NCBI RefSeq assembly: GCF_000252855.1
Contig: NC_017045.1
Span: forward strand, 1,984,001-2,048,000
Source of the DNA: Riemerella anatipestifer ATCC 11845 = DSM 15868
GTDB taxonomy: Bacteria; Bacteroidota; Bacteroidia; Flavobacteriales; Weeksellaceae
Length of the DNA: 64,000 bases
Direction: 5' to 3'
In this document: in pieces, positions 17,922-26,158 of the stretch
Layout: every line of letters starts with the position of its first letter
How positions within the stretch are numbered: position 1 is the stretch's first letter
Translations under genes and position numbers: made by a program
The notes under the pieces: generated by a model
Seen by the model: the letters and a program-made list of their open reading frames with translations, nothing else
What the model was told of the DNA's origin: nothing
Databases searched by the model: none

Positions 17922-18602
17922 ACTTTTAATTAAATCAATATTGATTTCTGCTGAGATTTTTCCAGCTTCGGTAACAAATGTATCAAAAGAAACCGTAGTG
18001 CCTTCTCCCGCAATATCCGAAATGGCTCTTAGAACAATAAAAGGTGTTTTCATTTGGTGGCATACTTGTGCGATAGACGCGGCTTCCATCTCAACGGCTT
18101 TGGCAGTACGGAAGTTGTCTTTAAGCCATTGGAATTTATCAGGACAGTTGATAAATGCATCACCACTAATGACTAACCCTTTGTTAGCATTGATGCCGTG
18201 TTTTTTGATGACAGTCTCGGCTTTTTCTACATAAAAAGAATCAGGTATGAAGGCTGGAGGCATTTTAGATTGTTGTCCAAGTTCGTAACCAAAGGCTGTT
18301 AAATCCACATCGTGATGGCGTACTTCTGTAGCGAGGATAATATCTTTAACTTGAACTTCTTTCAGTCCACCTGCAGTTCCTGTATTGATAATTAAATCAG
18401 GGGCAAAATGATTGATAAGTAAACAAGTCCCTATAGCCGAACTTACCTTGCCAACACCAGAAAGTAAAACAATAACTTCGTGGTTGGTAATGGTCCCAAT
18501 ATGAAATTGAAATGAGTGAATTTCCTTTTTTATAGGGTTTTCTAAAGCATCACATAAATGCTTTATTTCAACTTCCATGGCTCCAATAACGACTATTTTC
18601 AT
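17916..18602 (-). CDS. mtnN: 5'-methylthioadenosine/S-adenosylhomocysteine nucleosidase
   Basis: The enzyme cleaves adenine from MTA and SAH, salvaging methionine and removing by-products of methylation. The 228 residues show the PNP-UDP phosphorylase fold with IGAMEVEIKHL at the N-terminus (catalytic Glu near residue 12), INTGTAGGL, VKDIILATEVRHHDVDLTAFGYE, the ligand-binding VEMEAASIAQVC and the late RAISDIAG with the catalytic Asp. A -7 box (TAATTTTG on minus) lies at 18629-18636. It is convergent with the sigma-factor operon, overlapping by 6 bases. Confidence 0.95.
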   Translation of the reverse strand: MKIVVIGAMEVEIKHLCDALENPIKKEIHSFQFHIGTITNHEVIVLLSGVGKVSSAIGTCLLINHFAPDLIINTGTAGGLKEVQVKDIILATEVRHHDVDLTAFGYELGQQSKMPPAFIPDSFYVEKAETVIKKHGINANKGLVISGDAFINCPDKFQWLKDNFRTAKAVEMEAASIAQVCHQMKTPFIVLRAISDIAGEGTTVSFDTFVTEAGKISAEINIDLIKSL

Positions 18603-18664
18603 AGGTTCTATTTTAAATAATCAAACCGCAAAATTACGAAAACTTACCGTAAATATCATTGGAT

Positions 18665-19153
18665 TTATGGTAGTTTTATAGGAACTTCTTCGTTTTGTTG
18701 ATTTTTAACTTTAAGTTTAATTTCGTAGCCTTTTGGATAGAAAATTATAATGGGAGTATCACTTGTATAGTTGATAGTTTTGCTTTCTCCAACCACAAAT
18801 TTGTTAGTAAGCTTCATATCAGGGCAAGCCATCATAGTTGAACGCATGTTACCATCAGTATCGTAGAGATAGTAAGAAATATTTGTCTCTTGGTCTTTTT
18901 TCTGTTCAATTTTTCCTAGTAATCCATACGAGTTACAATCTACCTTATGCCACTTGCCTGGAATCATTTCTAGAAATAACTCTTTTTCATTAGATTTTTT
19001 CGGAAGGGTTATGCTGAGATGTTCATAGCCTTCCATCTTTTTTATGAGTGTGCTTATGTTTTTTGGTTCGTTCATATCGTTTTGCTTTTGTGAGTTGCAA
19101 CCTGTTAGTAATCCAAGGGAAAGTAACCCTGTTAGTATTATTTTAAAAATCAT
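18665..19153 (-). CDS. eco: Ecotin family serine protease inhibitor, lipoprotein form
   Basis: Ecotin inhibits trypsin-fold serine proteases by substrate-like binding. The reactive-site loop is conserved almost exactly: STMMACPD, with the scissile bond expected between Met107 and Met108 (equal to Met84-Met85 in E. coli ecotin). The disulphide pair is also kept, Cys73 in VDCN and Cys110 in ACPD, as are YYLYD and KFVVG. Unlike E. coli ecotin, which is a soluble periplasmic protein, this one has a lipoprotein signal ending in LLTGC (Cys19). It may therefore sit on a membrane, possibly surface-exposed. It lies 115 bases after nosY and is probably an independent gene. The fold assignment is firm; the lipidation is inferred. 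Confidence 0.88.
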   Translation of the reverse strand: MIFKIILTGLLSLGLLTGCNSQKQNDMNEPKNISTLIKKMEGYEHLSITLPKKSNEKELFLEMIPGKWHKVDCNSYGLLGKIEQKKDQETNISYYLYDTDGNMRSTMMACPDMKLTNKFVVGESKTINYTSDTPIIIFYPKGYEIKLKVKNQQNEEVPIKLP

Positions 19154-19268
19154 TGTTTTAATCTTTAGTTGTTACTCTGCTAAGTTACAAAAAAACGAAC
19201 ATGAAACTAAAACCGAAGTTTATTTTTATTTAATTGAGACTAGAGCAATTGAATATGAAACATAATAT

Positions 19269-20036
19269 TTATAAATCTTTTTTTCTGAATTTAAGTAAAC
19301 TTGATAAGAAAGGAAATATAATCCAAATCAGAAGAATAAGAACAGAAATATAAACTCCACCACCTGAACCAAAAATTGATTTAAAAATTGCTCCTGAATA
19401 GCCTAGCATTCCAGAGATATCAAGCTGTAGTTGTACAAAAATACGGGTAAGCCCTATAGGACTAAGTGAGGATAATACAACTATTAGTTTTTCTATAGGG
19501 TAATCTGAAAATTGAAACATCAAGATAAGTAACAAACTGTCATAGATGATATTAAAAAATACCCAAATGAATAGAGCTATTCCTATTCCTTTTGTTTTGT
19601 CATTAGTAGAAATAGAACTATACGTGGCTAATGAGGTAAAGCTTATGCAGAGTAACATACCACCTAGTAAGACACATAATCCGTAAGTAAGTGTAGAATA
19701 CAGAATAATGGGAATGCCACAGCCAGCTAAAAACACTAATAGTTGAGATAGCGATAACCCTAAAAAAGTTCCCGTCCATATTACATCTCGTTTAATAGGC
19801 TGAGTAGAAAGAAGTTCTATGAATTGTGTACTGTTGTATATGTAGATTACTGAAAATACAATACTAAATAGTGGAACTACAAAAAGTACAATATTTAGTA
19901 GATTGAGATTAGCCTTTATCTGATTGCTTTCTAATCCTAGAATGGCCCATGATATAATAAATAACATGAGCGTATACACAGCAATAACTTTGCTCTTTAA
20001 AATATCAGTTAGTATGAACTTTGCGATTTTATACAT
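19269..20036 (-). CDS. nosY: Nos cluster ABC transporter permease NosY
   Basis: A 255-residue membrane protein with six hydrophobic segments, matching the ABC-2 type permease NosY of nitrous oxide reductase maturation. It pairs with NosF and works with NosD to deliver what is needed to assemble the CuZ [4Cu:2S] centre in the periplasm. It overlaps nosF by 8 bases, as is usual for this pair, and is the last gene of the nos operon. Confidence 0.9.
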   Translation of the reverse strand: MYKIAKFILTDILKSKVIAVYTLMLFIISWAILGLESNQIKANLNLLNIVLFVVPLFSIVFSVIYIYNSTQFIELLSTQPIKRDVIWTGTFLGLSLSQLLVFLAGCGIPIILYSTLTYGLCVLLGGMLLCISFTSLATYSSISTNDKTKGIGIALFIWVFFNIIYDSLLLILMFQFSDYPIEKLIVVLSSLSPIGLTRIFVQLQLDISGMLGYSGAIFKSIFGSGGGVYISVLILLIWIIFPFLSSLLKFRKKDL

Positions 20037-20742
20037 CTTGTACTTGTCTTAGTATCGTTGTTATGGCTTTTGATAGGCTATCCTCTTGTGTACTTTGCTT
20101 TATGTCCTCTACATTTTTATGAAATATCACTTTCCCTTCTGATAAAAATATGACTTCATCTACAATTTGCTCTAAATCACTGAGTAAGTGTGACGTAATG
20201 ATAATTAGCTTTCCTTTTTTTTGTTCTTTTATGATTTTATGTTTAAGGATTTCAGCAGCAATAGGGTCAAGTCCCGCAGTAGGTTCATCTAAAATGATTA
20301 TTGAAGGGTTAAACATAAAAGCTATTATGGCACTGACTTTCTGGATTGTACCTCCAGAAAGATTGCCCATTCTTTTATTCTCTATTTTTGTTATATCATA
20401 GGCATCTATAAGCTCTATATCTAGTTTTTTAGTTTGTGAACGATTATTTAAAATTATATCTAGAGTTTCCCTTATAGTCATATTCTCAGGGTATTTCCCT
20501 ATCTGAGGCATGTAGCCAATAATTTCACGGTAATGATAGCTTTCTGAAACATCATTCCCATTAACCAATATTTGTCCAGACTCAACAGTATTTAATCCTA
20601 AAATGCTCTTAATTAGAGTGGTTTTTCCACAGCCGTTTGGACCAATAAGAGCAATAGCTCTCCCAGTTTTACATGAAAGATTAATATTGTTGAGAGCTTT
20701 AAATTTGCCGAAAGTCTTGGTAAGGTTTTTTATTTCTATCAT
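20029..20742 (-). CDS. nosF: Nos cluster ABC transporter ATP-binding protein NosF
   Basis: The ATPase subunit of the NosDFY maturation system, 237 residues. It has Walker A GPNGCGKTT near residue 35, signature LSGGTIQKV, Walker B IIILDEPTAGLDP and the switch His in IITSHLLSD. It is placed between nosD (15 bases) and nosY (8-base overlap), which fixes the assignment among ABC ATPases. Confidence 0.93.
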   Translation of the reverse strand: MIEIKNLTKTFGKFKALNNINLSCKTGRAIALIGPNGCGKTTLIKSILGLNTVESGQILVNGNDVSESYHYREIIGYMPQIGKYPENMTIRETLDIILNNRSQTKKLDIELIDAYDITKIENKRMGNLSGGTIQKVSAIIAFMFNPSIIILDEPTAGLDPIAAEILKHKIIKEQKKGKLIIITSHLLSDLEQIVDEVIFLSEGKVIFHKNVEDIKQSTQEDSLSKAITTILRQVQDV

Positions 20743-20757
20743 TTAGTTATTTACTCA

Positions 20758-22002
20758 TTAAGTATTGTTTCGTTTTATCAAAGGAGTTTCGTCTACAAAA
20801 CTATCAGGTGTAAGACTTGGCATGAGTTTTTCGGAACGATTCATCAGTTCCACAAAAAAAGTTCCGAAAAGAATCATTATCATAGGGTTTTGTTCTGATA
20901 TTACTGCGTAAAGACTTAGAGGGTAAAAAGGTATATCGCCTACACCATCTTTATCTATATCATAGCCCTCATACTTATCCCAATAGTTGTTTTTAAAGGT
21001 GTTAAGAAAAATGCTGCCACTGGTACTTACATCAAAAATATTTGCTATAAAATTATTATTAAATAGTTTATTTTCAATACAATTAGCGTTTATTCTTAGT
21101 CCCCAACCGTTGTCTTTAAATTCGTTGTAGTAAAAATCAATTTTGGAGGAGCCATCCATAAAAACACCTACGGAATTATTCTGAAAAGTATTGTGTTTTA
21201 TTTTACTAAATGATAAATCTTTCAGTAAAAGTCCGTAGACATTTTCACCCTTATTATTCAAAAATTTATTGTAGCTCATTTCTACATTCCTACTATACAT
21301 TACAGCAACCCCAGCTTCATTTTGTCTAAAAACATTAGCAGTATAAACATTGTTGTGTGAGAACATAAAATGCAGTCCGTAGCGTTTGTTTTTTAAGGAT
21401 AAGTTTTTAAAAATGAAGCTGTTGTTTGTTTTTTCTAGGTAAATACCATCTTTATGTCCAGAGATGAAATTTCGTTTAATCCAAATTTCATTACTAGACC
21501 ATACATGAATTCCATCTCCGATTGATTCCTGAGAAATCCCTCTATTAGTGGTAATTTTATTGTTTTCAATCAAACATCTTTCGCCTCTTTGAACCGTAAT
21601 TCCAAAATAATTATTTTGAAAAATATTATTTCTGATAACAGAAAAACGACTGTCATATAACCTTACCGCTCCAATATTTCTGACTTCATCAGCTCCAGAA
21701 TTTATGATTTTAAAGCCTTGAAGAGTGATGTAATCTGACCGAAAAGATACTATTTCATGTCTAAACTCACCGTCCAATACAGGGTAATTGATGCCAATTA
21801 AGGTGATTGACTTATCTAAATTTAGATTACCTTCTTTGTAATGTCCAAAATAAACCATGAGCGTGTCTCCATTATTAGCTTTTTGGAGAGCTGATTTTAT
21901 GGTGCTAAACCTCTTTCCTTCTCCTACAAAATAGGTTTTAGCAAAGGATAGTAGGGTAGTTGTAAGACAAAAAAGAATTAGTAATCGTTTTAAAAGCATC
22001 AT
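20758..22002 (-). CDS. nosD: Nitrous oxide reductase maturation protein NosD
   Basis: NosD is a periplasmic right-handed beta-helix protein needed for CuZ assembly. The 414 residues begin with a signal peptide (LLKRLLILFCLTTTLLSFA) and continue with many CASH/PbH1-type repeats (VIRNNIFQNNYFGITVQ, YSRNVEMSYNKFLNN and similar). They end in NosD-type NYWDKYEGYDIDKDGVGDIPF followed by a hydrophobic tail. The frame can be extended five codons to a TTG at 22017, but the tandem ATGs at 22002 and 21999 are better starts. It follows nosL in the operon. Confidence 0.93.
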   Translation of the reverse strand: MMLLKRLLILFCLTTTLLSFAKTYFVGEGKRFSTIKSALQKANNGDTLMVYFGHYKEGNLNLDKSITLIGINYPVLDGEFRHEIVSFRSDYITLQGFKIINSGADEVRNIGAVRLYDSRFSVIRNNIFQNNYFGITVQRGERCLIENNKITTNRGISQESIGDGIHVWSSNEIWIKRNFISGHKDGIYLEKTNNSFIFKNLSLKNKRYGLHFMFSHNNVYTANVFRQNEAGVAVMYSRNVEMSYNKFLNNKGENVYGLLLKDLSFSKIKHNTFQNNSVGVFMDGSSKIDFYYNEFKDNGWGLRINANCIENKLFNNNFIANIFDVSTSGSIFLNTFKNNYWDKYEGYDIDKDGVGDIPFYPLSLYAVISEQNPMIMILFGTFFVELMNRSEKLMPSLTPDSFVDETPLIKRNNT

Positions 22003-22040
22003 TCTGAATTTAATCAAGGCTTTTTTTGGAAGATGTTTTT

Positions 22041-22454
22041 TTAATTAATTACAGAAGCTTGTAATCTATGGGCTTCTTTAATAGCTTCATTCTTATTTTT
22101 AAATGTGGCTATATTACCATTCATAGGGCTTTTTACTTGTCCCCCTGTAATTTTGAATGCCTTTTCTAAAGGGAATAATTCTGAGGTTAAAAAATCGGAA
22201 ACAAATAGTTTGGCGTTACCTATTTTTTGTGAATTTTCTCTTGTGTAGGCTTCCATACATACCAAATCATCAAACTTGTATATCCTGCCTTTTTCAGTAA
22301 TAAGTTCGGTGGCATATCGGGAATCTTGAATTGTCATTTTACAGTGTGAACATTGGTCTTTACCTAGTTCTATGGCTTCTACATTTTTGTTGTTACATGA
22401 AAAAGAAGTGAATGTGATAAAAGCTAATAATAAAGTTAAAATATAATGTTTCAT
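22041..22454 (-). CDS. nosL: Copper chaperone lipoprotein NosL
   Basis: NosL is a lipoprotein that binds Cu(I) and supplies it to NosZ. The lipobox ends in TSFSC (Cys20). The metal site is CSHCKMTI, the NosL CxxCxM-type motif, followed by DSRYATELITEKGRIYKFDDLVCM and the mixed beta fold of the family. The length of 137 residues is typical. It starts 5 bases after the upstream membrane protein stop, so it is firmly inside the nos operon. Confidence 0.93.
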   Translation of the reverse strand: MKHYILTLLLAFITFTSFSCNNKNVEAIELGKDQCSHCKMTIQDSRYATELITEKGRIYKFDDLVCMEAYTRENSQKIGNAKLFVSDFLTSELFPLEKAFKITGGQVKSPMNGNIATFKNKNEAIKEAHRLQASVIN

Positions 22455-22459
22455 AAGAT

Positions 22460-23041
22460 TTAATTTTTAGTGTTTTTAAATTCAAAAAAAGAAAGTATAA
22501 GTGCAACTAATGCTACTGTTATCATTATCCAGCCTCCTGTATAAGGGTAGGAGTATGCACCAAAATTTAGGAGTTGCTTATAGCCTAAGAGAGGAGGTTG
22601 GTAGGTCATACCAGGAACTACAATGGCTGCATCTGGTTTAAGGTTATGCCCATAATCATATTCCCATAAATAAAAATCTACCATAAAGGCGATACCAAAC
22701 AGTGTGAATAATATGCAGAACGAGTATAGTCCTATAATCTTTCTAAACCAAGCCACTGCAAAAGCAAAAACTGCAAAAAATACTAAAATATAGGGTAGTA
22801 CTTTAAACTCCCAAAAATCCTCTTGATGGATTTCTTTCATTCCGATATAATGATTTAACCCATTAATGATTTGGTAATCGCCAGAAATTTTGTTGGCATG
22901 GAGGTACATTTCTAGACCTTCAGGATACTGTGGGGCTTCTAAGTAAATTACCCAAATAGGGACAAAAATACTTACTATGAGAGCTACAGCACATAAAATA
23001 AGCAGCCGAACAGAAAGTGCTGATAGTTTATTGTTTTTCAT
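22460..23041 (-). CDS. Membrane protein of the nos operon, function unknown
   Basis: A 193-residue protein with four hydrophobic segments (about residues 13-33, 84-100, 105-122 and 172-186). It has two conserved-looking polar stretches: INGLNHYIGMKEI between the first and second, and WEYDYGHNLKPDAAI before the last. The His and Met residues there could bind metal or haem, but this is speculation. Small membrane proteins with an NGLNHYIGM-like motif recur in Bacteroidota clade II nos clusters. The position between nosZ and nosL suggests a role in copper delivery or electron supply to NosZ. Confidence 0.75.
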   Translation of the reverse strand: MKNNKLSALSVRLLILCAVALIVSIFVPIWVIYLEAPQYPEGLEMYLHANKISGDYQIINGLNHYIGMKEIHQEDFWEFKVLPYILVFFAVFAFAVAWFRKIIGLYSFCILFTLFGIAFMVDFYLWEYDYGHNLKPDAAIVVPGMTYQPPLLGYKQLLNFGAYSYPYTGGWIMITVALVALILSFFEFKNTKN

Positions 23042-23077
23042 TGCAGCTTATTGTCTTCTATTATTATTTTTATTTGT

Positions 23078-23102
23078 AAAGGGCGGTAGATGTCCGCCCT
23101 TT
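23078..23102. other. Hairpin between nosZ and the downstream nos genes
   Basis: AAAGGGCGG pairs perfectly with CCGCCCTTT around a 7-base loop, 7 bases after the nosZ stop on minus. Read on minus the 3' arm is not followed by a T-run, so it should not be a full terminator for the nos operon. Read on plus it is followed by T7. It probably protects the 3' end of nosZ mRNA and lowers expression of the maturation genes. The GC-rich stem stands out in this AT-rich DNA. Confidence 0.7.
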
Positions 23103-23108
23103 CTTTTT

Positions 23109-25115
23109 TTATTTAGTTTCAGCTTTTTTTACTGGACCTTGGGCGTTGTCTGCTTTATTGTTAAGGCTAAACAACAGAGGTGTTGAACTTCCTGCTGGTG
23201 AAACTCTTACATAGCCTTGCATTTCTTGGTGTAGAGCAGAGCAGAAGTCAGTACAGTACATAGGGAACATTCCTGCCTTTTTTGGAATCCACTTAAGTGT
23301 GCAAGTTTCTCCAGGCATAATGAGGAGTTCTGCATTTTCTGCACCCTTAATCGCAAATCCGTGAGGGACATCCCAGTCTTGTTCCAGATTGGTTACATGG
23401 AAATAAACTTCATCACCAACTTTAATACCCTCAATATTATCAGGAGCAAAATGAGAACGGATGGAGGTCATGTAAACATGAACTTTATTACCATCTCTAA
23501 CTACTCTAGATTCACCTTCACCTTTGGTTACATAAGGGTGTTTGTTCTTAGAAATATCATAGAATTTTACTTGCTTATCTGCGATGAGTTTTGCAGGAAG
23601 AGCTTGTGCGTAATGAGGCTCTCCAAATGTAGGGAAGTCTAGTAAAAGTTTCATCTTATCACCACTAATGTCATATAACTGTGCAGACTGAGCTAGTTCT
23701 GGACCTGTAGGTAAAAATCTATCTTTGGTAATTTTGTTATAAGCTACCAAATATTTACCGAAAGGTTTCTTAGAGTCTCCACCTGGAATCATTAAATGTC
23801 CTACGGAATAGAATGTAGGTTGACGATCTAAAACTTTGAGAGTTTTGATATCCCATTTTACAACCTCCGAAGAAACAAAGAATGAAGTATAAGCATAACC
23901 TTTATCATCAAATTCTGTATGAAGAGGACCTAAACCAGGTTTTTGAACTTCTCCGTGTAGGGTAGATTCGTATTTTAGAATAGAAATGCCGTCATATTCT
24001 CCAGCAAACTCTTTGTTTTTGATAGCATTCAGCATTTTACTGAAGCTATGTACAGGAATCAGAGCTGCTAATTTACCCGAACCTACAATATACTCACCTG
24101 TAGGGTCTATATCACACCCATGTGGTGATTTAGGTGTTGGCATAAAGTAGCATAAATCTTTAAGTTCTTTAGCTGACAGCACCGTTACTTCTTGTTCCAT
24201 TTTAGAACTACCTGTATGGGTTTCTTCATTCCATTTGTTGTGTGCGTATTGGGTTTTTACCTTTCTCCCTTTACCTGCTTTCACATATTCTTCTGCTTTT
24301 TTCCAGTCTAAAGCCATGATGAAATCTTTGTCAAATTGAGAAGCGTTAACTTCTAATAGGCTATTAGCTTGCTCTGAATTATAACAAGAGAAGAAGAACC
24401 AGCCATGAGATTTACCTTTGCCTGCATGAGATAAGTCGAAATTGACACCAGGAGCTTCTATTTGAAAAGCCAGTTTCATTTCTCCTGTTGTTTTATCTAC
24501 TTTTACAAAGGAAATTACGCCTTTAAAATTTTCTTTAAAACTATTAATGGGTACATCACCATTAGCATCATCAGTAGGTACAGAAAAACGAGTTCCAGCT
24601 ACTACATACTCTGTATTTTCTGTAATAAAAGGAGATGAATGATTTCCTGCGGAGTTTGGTAGTTCTAAAACTTCTACTGTTTTAAAGCTAGAAAGGTCTA
24701 CTCTTGCGATGCGAGGTGTGTTATTAGCGTTAGCAAAAATCCAACGCCCATCAACTTCTCCATTGGTTTGTGAAAGTTCAAGGTGATGCTGGTCATCCCA
24801 AGGAATAAAACCATGTGAAGTTTCTAACATGGGCTTAGTTTCTTCACTGTAACCATAGCCATTTTCGGGATTTACGGAGAATATAGGAACTACTTTTAGT
24901 AATCTCCCGCTAGGTAAACCATAGACTCCCATTTGTCTGTTAAAACCACCGCTGACAAAATTATAAAATTCGTCATGTTTACCCGGTGCCACATATACTT
25001 TTTCTGCTGCATCACCAGCTACAGCATTTTCCGTCCCTTTGGGTTTACAACTTTCTAGGGCGTAGATGCTCCCTAGAAATAGTGCCGAATAGCCTAATAT
25101 TTTATTTATCTTCAT
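23109..25115 (-). CDS. nosZ: Nitrous oxide reductase, clade II (Sec-type) NosZ
   Basis: NosZ reduces N2O to N2, the last step of denitrification. The 668-residue protein has the seven-bladed propeller with CuZ ligand segments (DDQHHLEL, GNHSSPF, KSPHGCDID, GPLHTEFDD, GEPHYAQ) and a C-terminal cupredoxin domain with the CuA site CTDFCSALHQEM near residue 625. The N-terminus lacks the twin-arginine motif of clade I enzymes. It has a Sec signal that ends in a lipobox (LESC, Cys23), so it is clade II and probably membrane-anchored. It lies 12 bases behind a cytochrome c gene and is followed by a strong hairpin. No nitrite or NO reductase gene is in the window, so the strain may reduce N2O made by others. 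Confidence 0.97.
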   Translation of the reverse strand: MKINKILGYSALFLGSIYALESCKPKGTENAVAGDAAEKVYVAPGKHDEFYNFVSGGFNRQMGVYGLPSGRLLKVVPIFSVNPENGYGYSEETKPMLETSHGFIPWDDQHHLELSQTNGEVDGRWIFANANNTPRIARVDLSSFKTVEVLELPNSAGNHSSPFITENTEYVVAGTRFSVPTDDANGDVPINSFKENFKGVISFVKVDKTTGEMKLAFQIEAPGVNFDLSHAGKGKSHGWFFFSCYNSEQANSLLEVNASQFDKDFIMALDWKKAEEYVKAGKGRKVKTQYAHNKWNEETHTGSSKMEQEVTVLSAKELKDLCYFMPTPKSPHGCDIDPTGEYIVGSGKLAALIPVHSFSKMLNAIKNKEFAGEYDGISILKYESTLHGEVQKPGLGPLHTEFDDKGYAYTSFFVSSEVVKWDIKTLKVLDRQPTFYSVGHLMIPGGDSKKPFGKYLVAYNKITKDRFLPTGPELAQSAQLYDISGDKMKLLLDFPTFGEPHYAQALPAKLIADKQVKFYDISKNKHPYVTKGEGESRVVRDGNKVHVYMTSIRSHFAPDNIEGIKVGDEVYFHVTNLEQDWDVPHGFAIKGAENAELLIMPGETCTLKWIPKKAGMFPMYCTDFCSALHQEMQGYVRVSPAGSSTPLLFSLNNKADNAQGPVKKAETK

Positions 25116-25127
25116 AATTGTAATGTT

Positions 25128-25622
25128 TTATTTTACACCATCAATTTGTCTCATATATTCCAATATATTTCTCGCATCTTGATCGCTTAAACTTTGGTTA
25201 GGCATTCTTACCATACACTGTTCTAGTTGTTTTTGTAGTTCAGGGTCTTTGTCAATCATTGGGTCTGGATTAGTAATAAAATTCATAATCCAAGGAGCGG
25301 TGCGGCGTTGGGTTACACCTTTCCAGCCTGGTCCTACTAATTTCTCATCACTTGGTTTATGACAAGAAATACACTTGACTTCTGCAAGTTTTTCACCTTC
25401 GGAAGCCATGGTTGCATCAAATTTGGTTACATCTACATTACTAGTATTAAATTTGTCTAGCCCTACTTGAGGGTCATAACTTCCTTCTGTAGAAGGTGTT
25501 TCGTTACTTTGAGTTGTTTCTGTAGAGGTTACAGATACACTATCTTCAGGCTTATTGTTTCCGCCGCATGATAAAGCGGACAAAACTGCCCCACTCATTA
25601 AAAATAATTTAAGCTTTTTCAT
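25128..25622 (-). CDS. Cytochrome c lipoprotein, first gene of the nos operon
   Basis: A mono-haem class I cytochrome c of 164 residues. The signal peptide ends in a lipobox LSALSC (Cys19), followed by an S/T-rich linker. The haem site is CISCH, with a distal Met candidate in CMVRMPNQSLSD and a C-terminal helix NILEYMRQI. As first gene of the operon, 12 bases before nosZ, it is the likely electron donor to NosZ. The promoter has a -7 box but no -33 box; a Crp/Fnr-like palindrome sits where an activator would bind. Confidence 0.92.
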   Translation of the reverse strand: MKKLKLFLMSGAVLSALSCGGNNKPEDSVSVTSTETTQSNETPSTEGSYDPQVGLDKFNTSNVDVTKFDATMASEGEKLAEVKCISCHKPSDEKLVGPGWKGVTQRRTAPWIMNFITNPDPMIDKDPELQKQLEQCMVRMPNQSLSDQDARNILEYMRQIDGVK

Positions 25623-25651
25623 TTTACAAATAGGTATTAATGTTTCTCTGA

Positions 25652-25659
25652 CAAAGGTA
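25652..25659 (-). promoter_or_regulatory. -7 element of the nos operon promoter
   Basis: On minus this reads TACCTTTG, a perfect TAnnTTTG box, 30 bases before the cytochrome c start. About 20 bases upstream there is no TTTG -33 element. Instead the palindrome at 25681-25698 begins there, as in class II activator-dependent promoters. Confidence 0.65.
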
Positions 25660-25680
25660 CCTTTATAGTAGGGCTGTAGC

Positions 25681-25698
25681 TTATGATTCGAATCATAA
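25681..25698. promoter_or_regulatory. Crp/Fnr-type operator in the divergent nos control region
   Basis: TTATGATTCGAATCATAA is a perfect 18-bp palindrome containing TGAT-N4-ATCA, close to the FNR/DNR consensus (TTGAT-N4-ATCAA). Its centre is about 30 bp from the nos -7 box at 25652-25659 (minus) and about 30 bp from a near-match -7 box (GACATTTG, 25719-25726) for the divergent cytochrome c gene. One bound dimer could thus activate both directions. The same half-sites with the same 6-bp spacing occur before the TonB receptor gene at 39431-39448. Confidence 0.7.
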
Positions 25699-25755
25699 AA
25701 TATTGGGTTTAATTTATTGACATTTGTATGATAATTTTATAAAAATCTTTTTATT

Positions 25756-26154
25756 ATGAAAAAAATATTGGTTTATACACTAGGTATTATAGCTATCATT
25801 GGGTGTAATCAAAAAGATGAACAGAAAGAAAATAGTCTAGCTAAAGAAAGTAATATTATGCTTGAAGAACCAGCTCCTAAAGAAAATACAAATTTACCTA
25901 ACAAAGACGAAGGATTGGTACTTATAGAAGGAGCGGATTGTTTAGGATGTCATAAAGTGGACACCAAATTGGTAGGGCCTTCCTATCAGGATATAGCAAA
26001 TAAATACACTGATGCAGATATTGATATGCTTGCAAAAAAAATAGTTGAAGGAGGGAAGGGGAATTGGGGAGAGGTTCCAATGACTCCACACTCTGGTATG
26101 AGTGAAGAAAATGCAAAAAAAATGGTAAAATATATCCTGAGTCTAAAACCATAG
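25756..26154 (+). CDS. Cytochrome c lipoprotein, divergent from the nos operon
   Basis: A 132-residue mono-haem cytochrome c with lipobox IIGC (Cys17), a charged linker, haem site CLGCH, the VGPSYQDIANKY segment and a Met ligand candidate in EVPMTPHSGMS, ending in the usual C-terminal helix. The closest family is cytochrome c551/c552-like. It shares the divergent control region with the nos operon and probably also shuttles electrons in N2O respiration. It is followed after 4 bases by a small lipoprotein gene. Confidence 0.9.
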   Translation: MKKILVYTLGIIAIIGCNQKDEQKENSLAKESNIMLEEPAPKENTNLPNKDEGLVLIEGADCLGCHKVDTKLVGPSYQDIANKYTDADIDMLAKKIVEGGKGNWGEVPMTPHSGMSEENAKKMVKYILSLKP

Positions 26155-26158
26155 TTTT

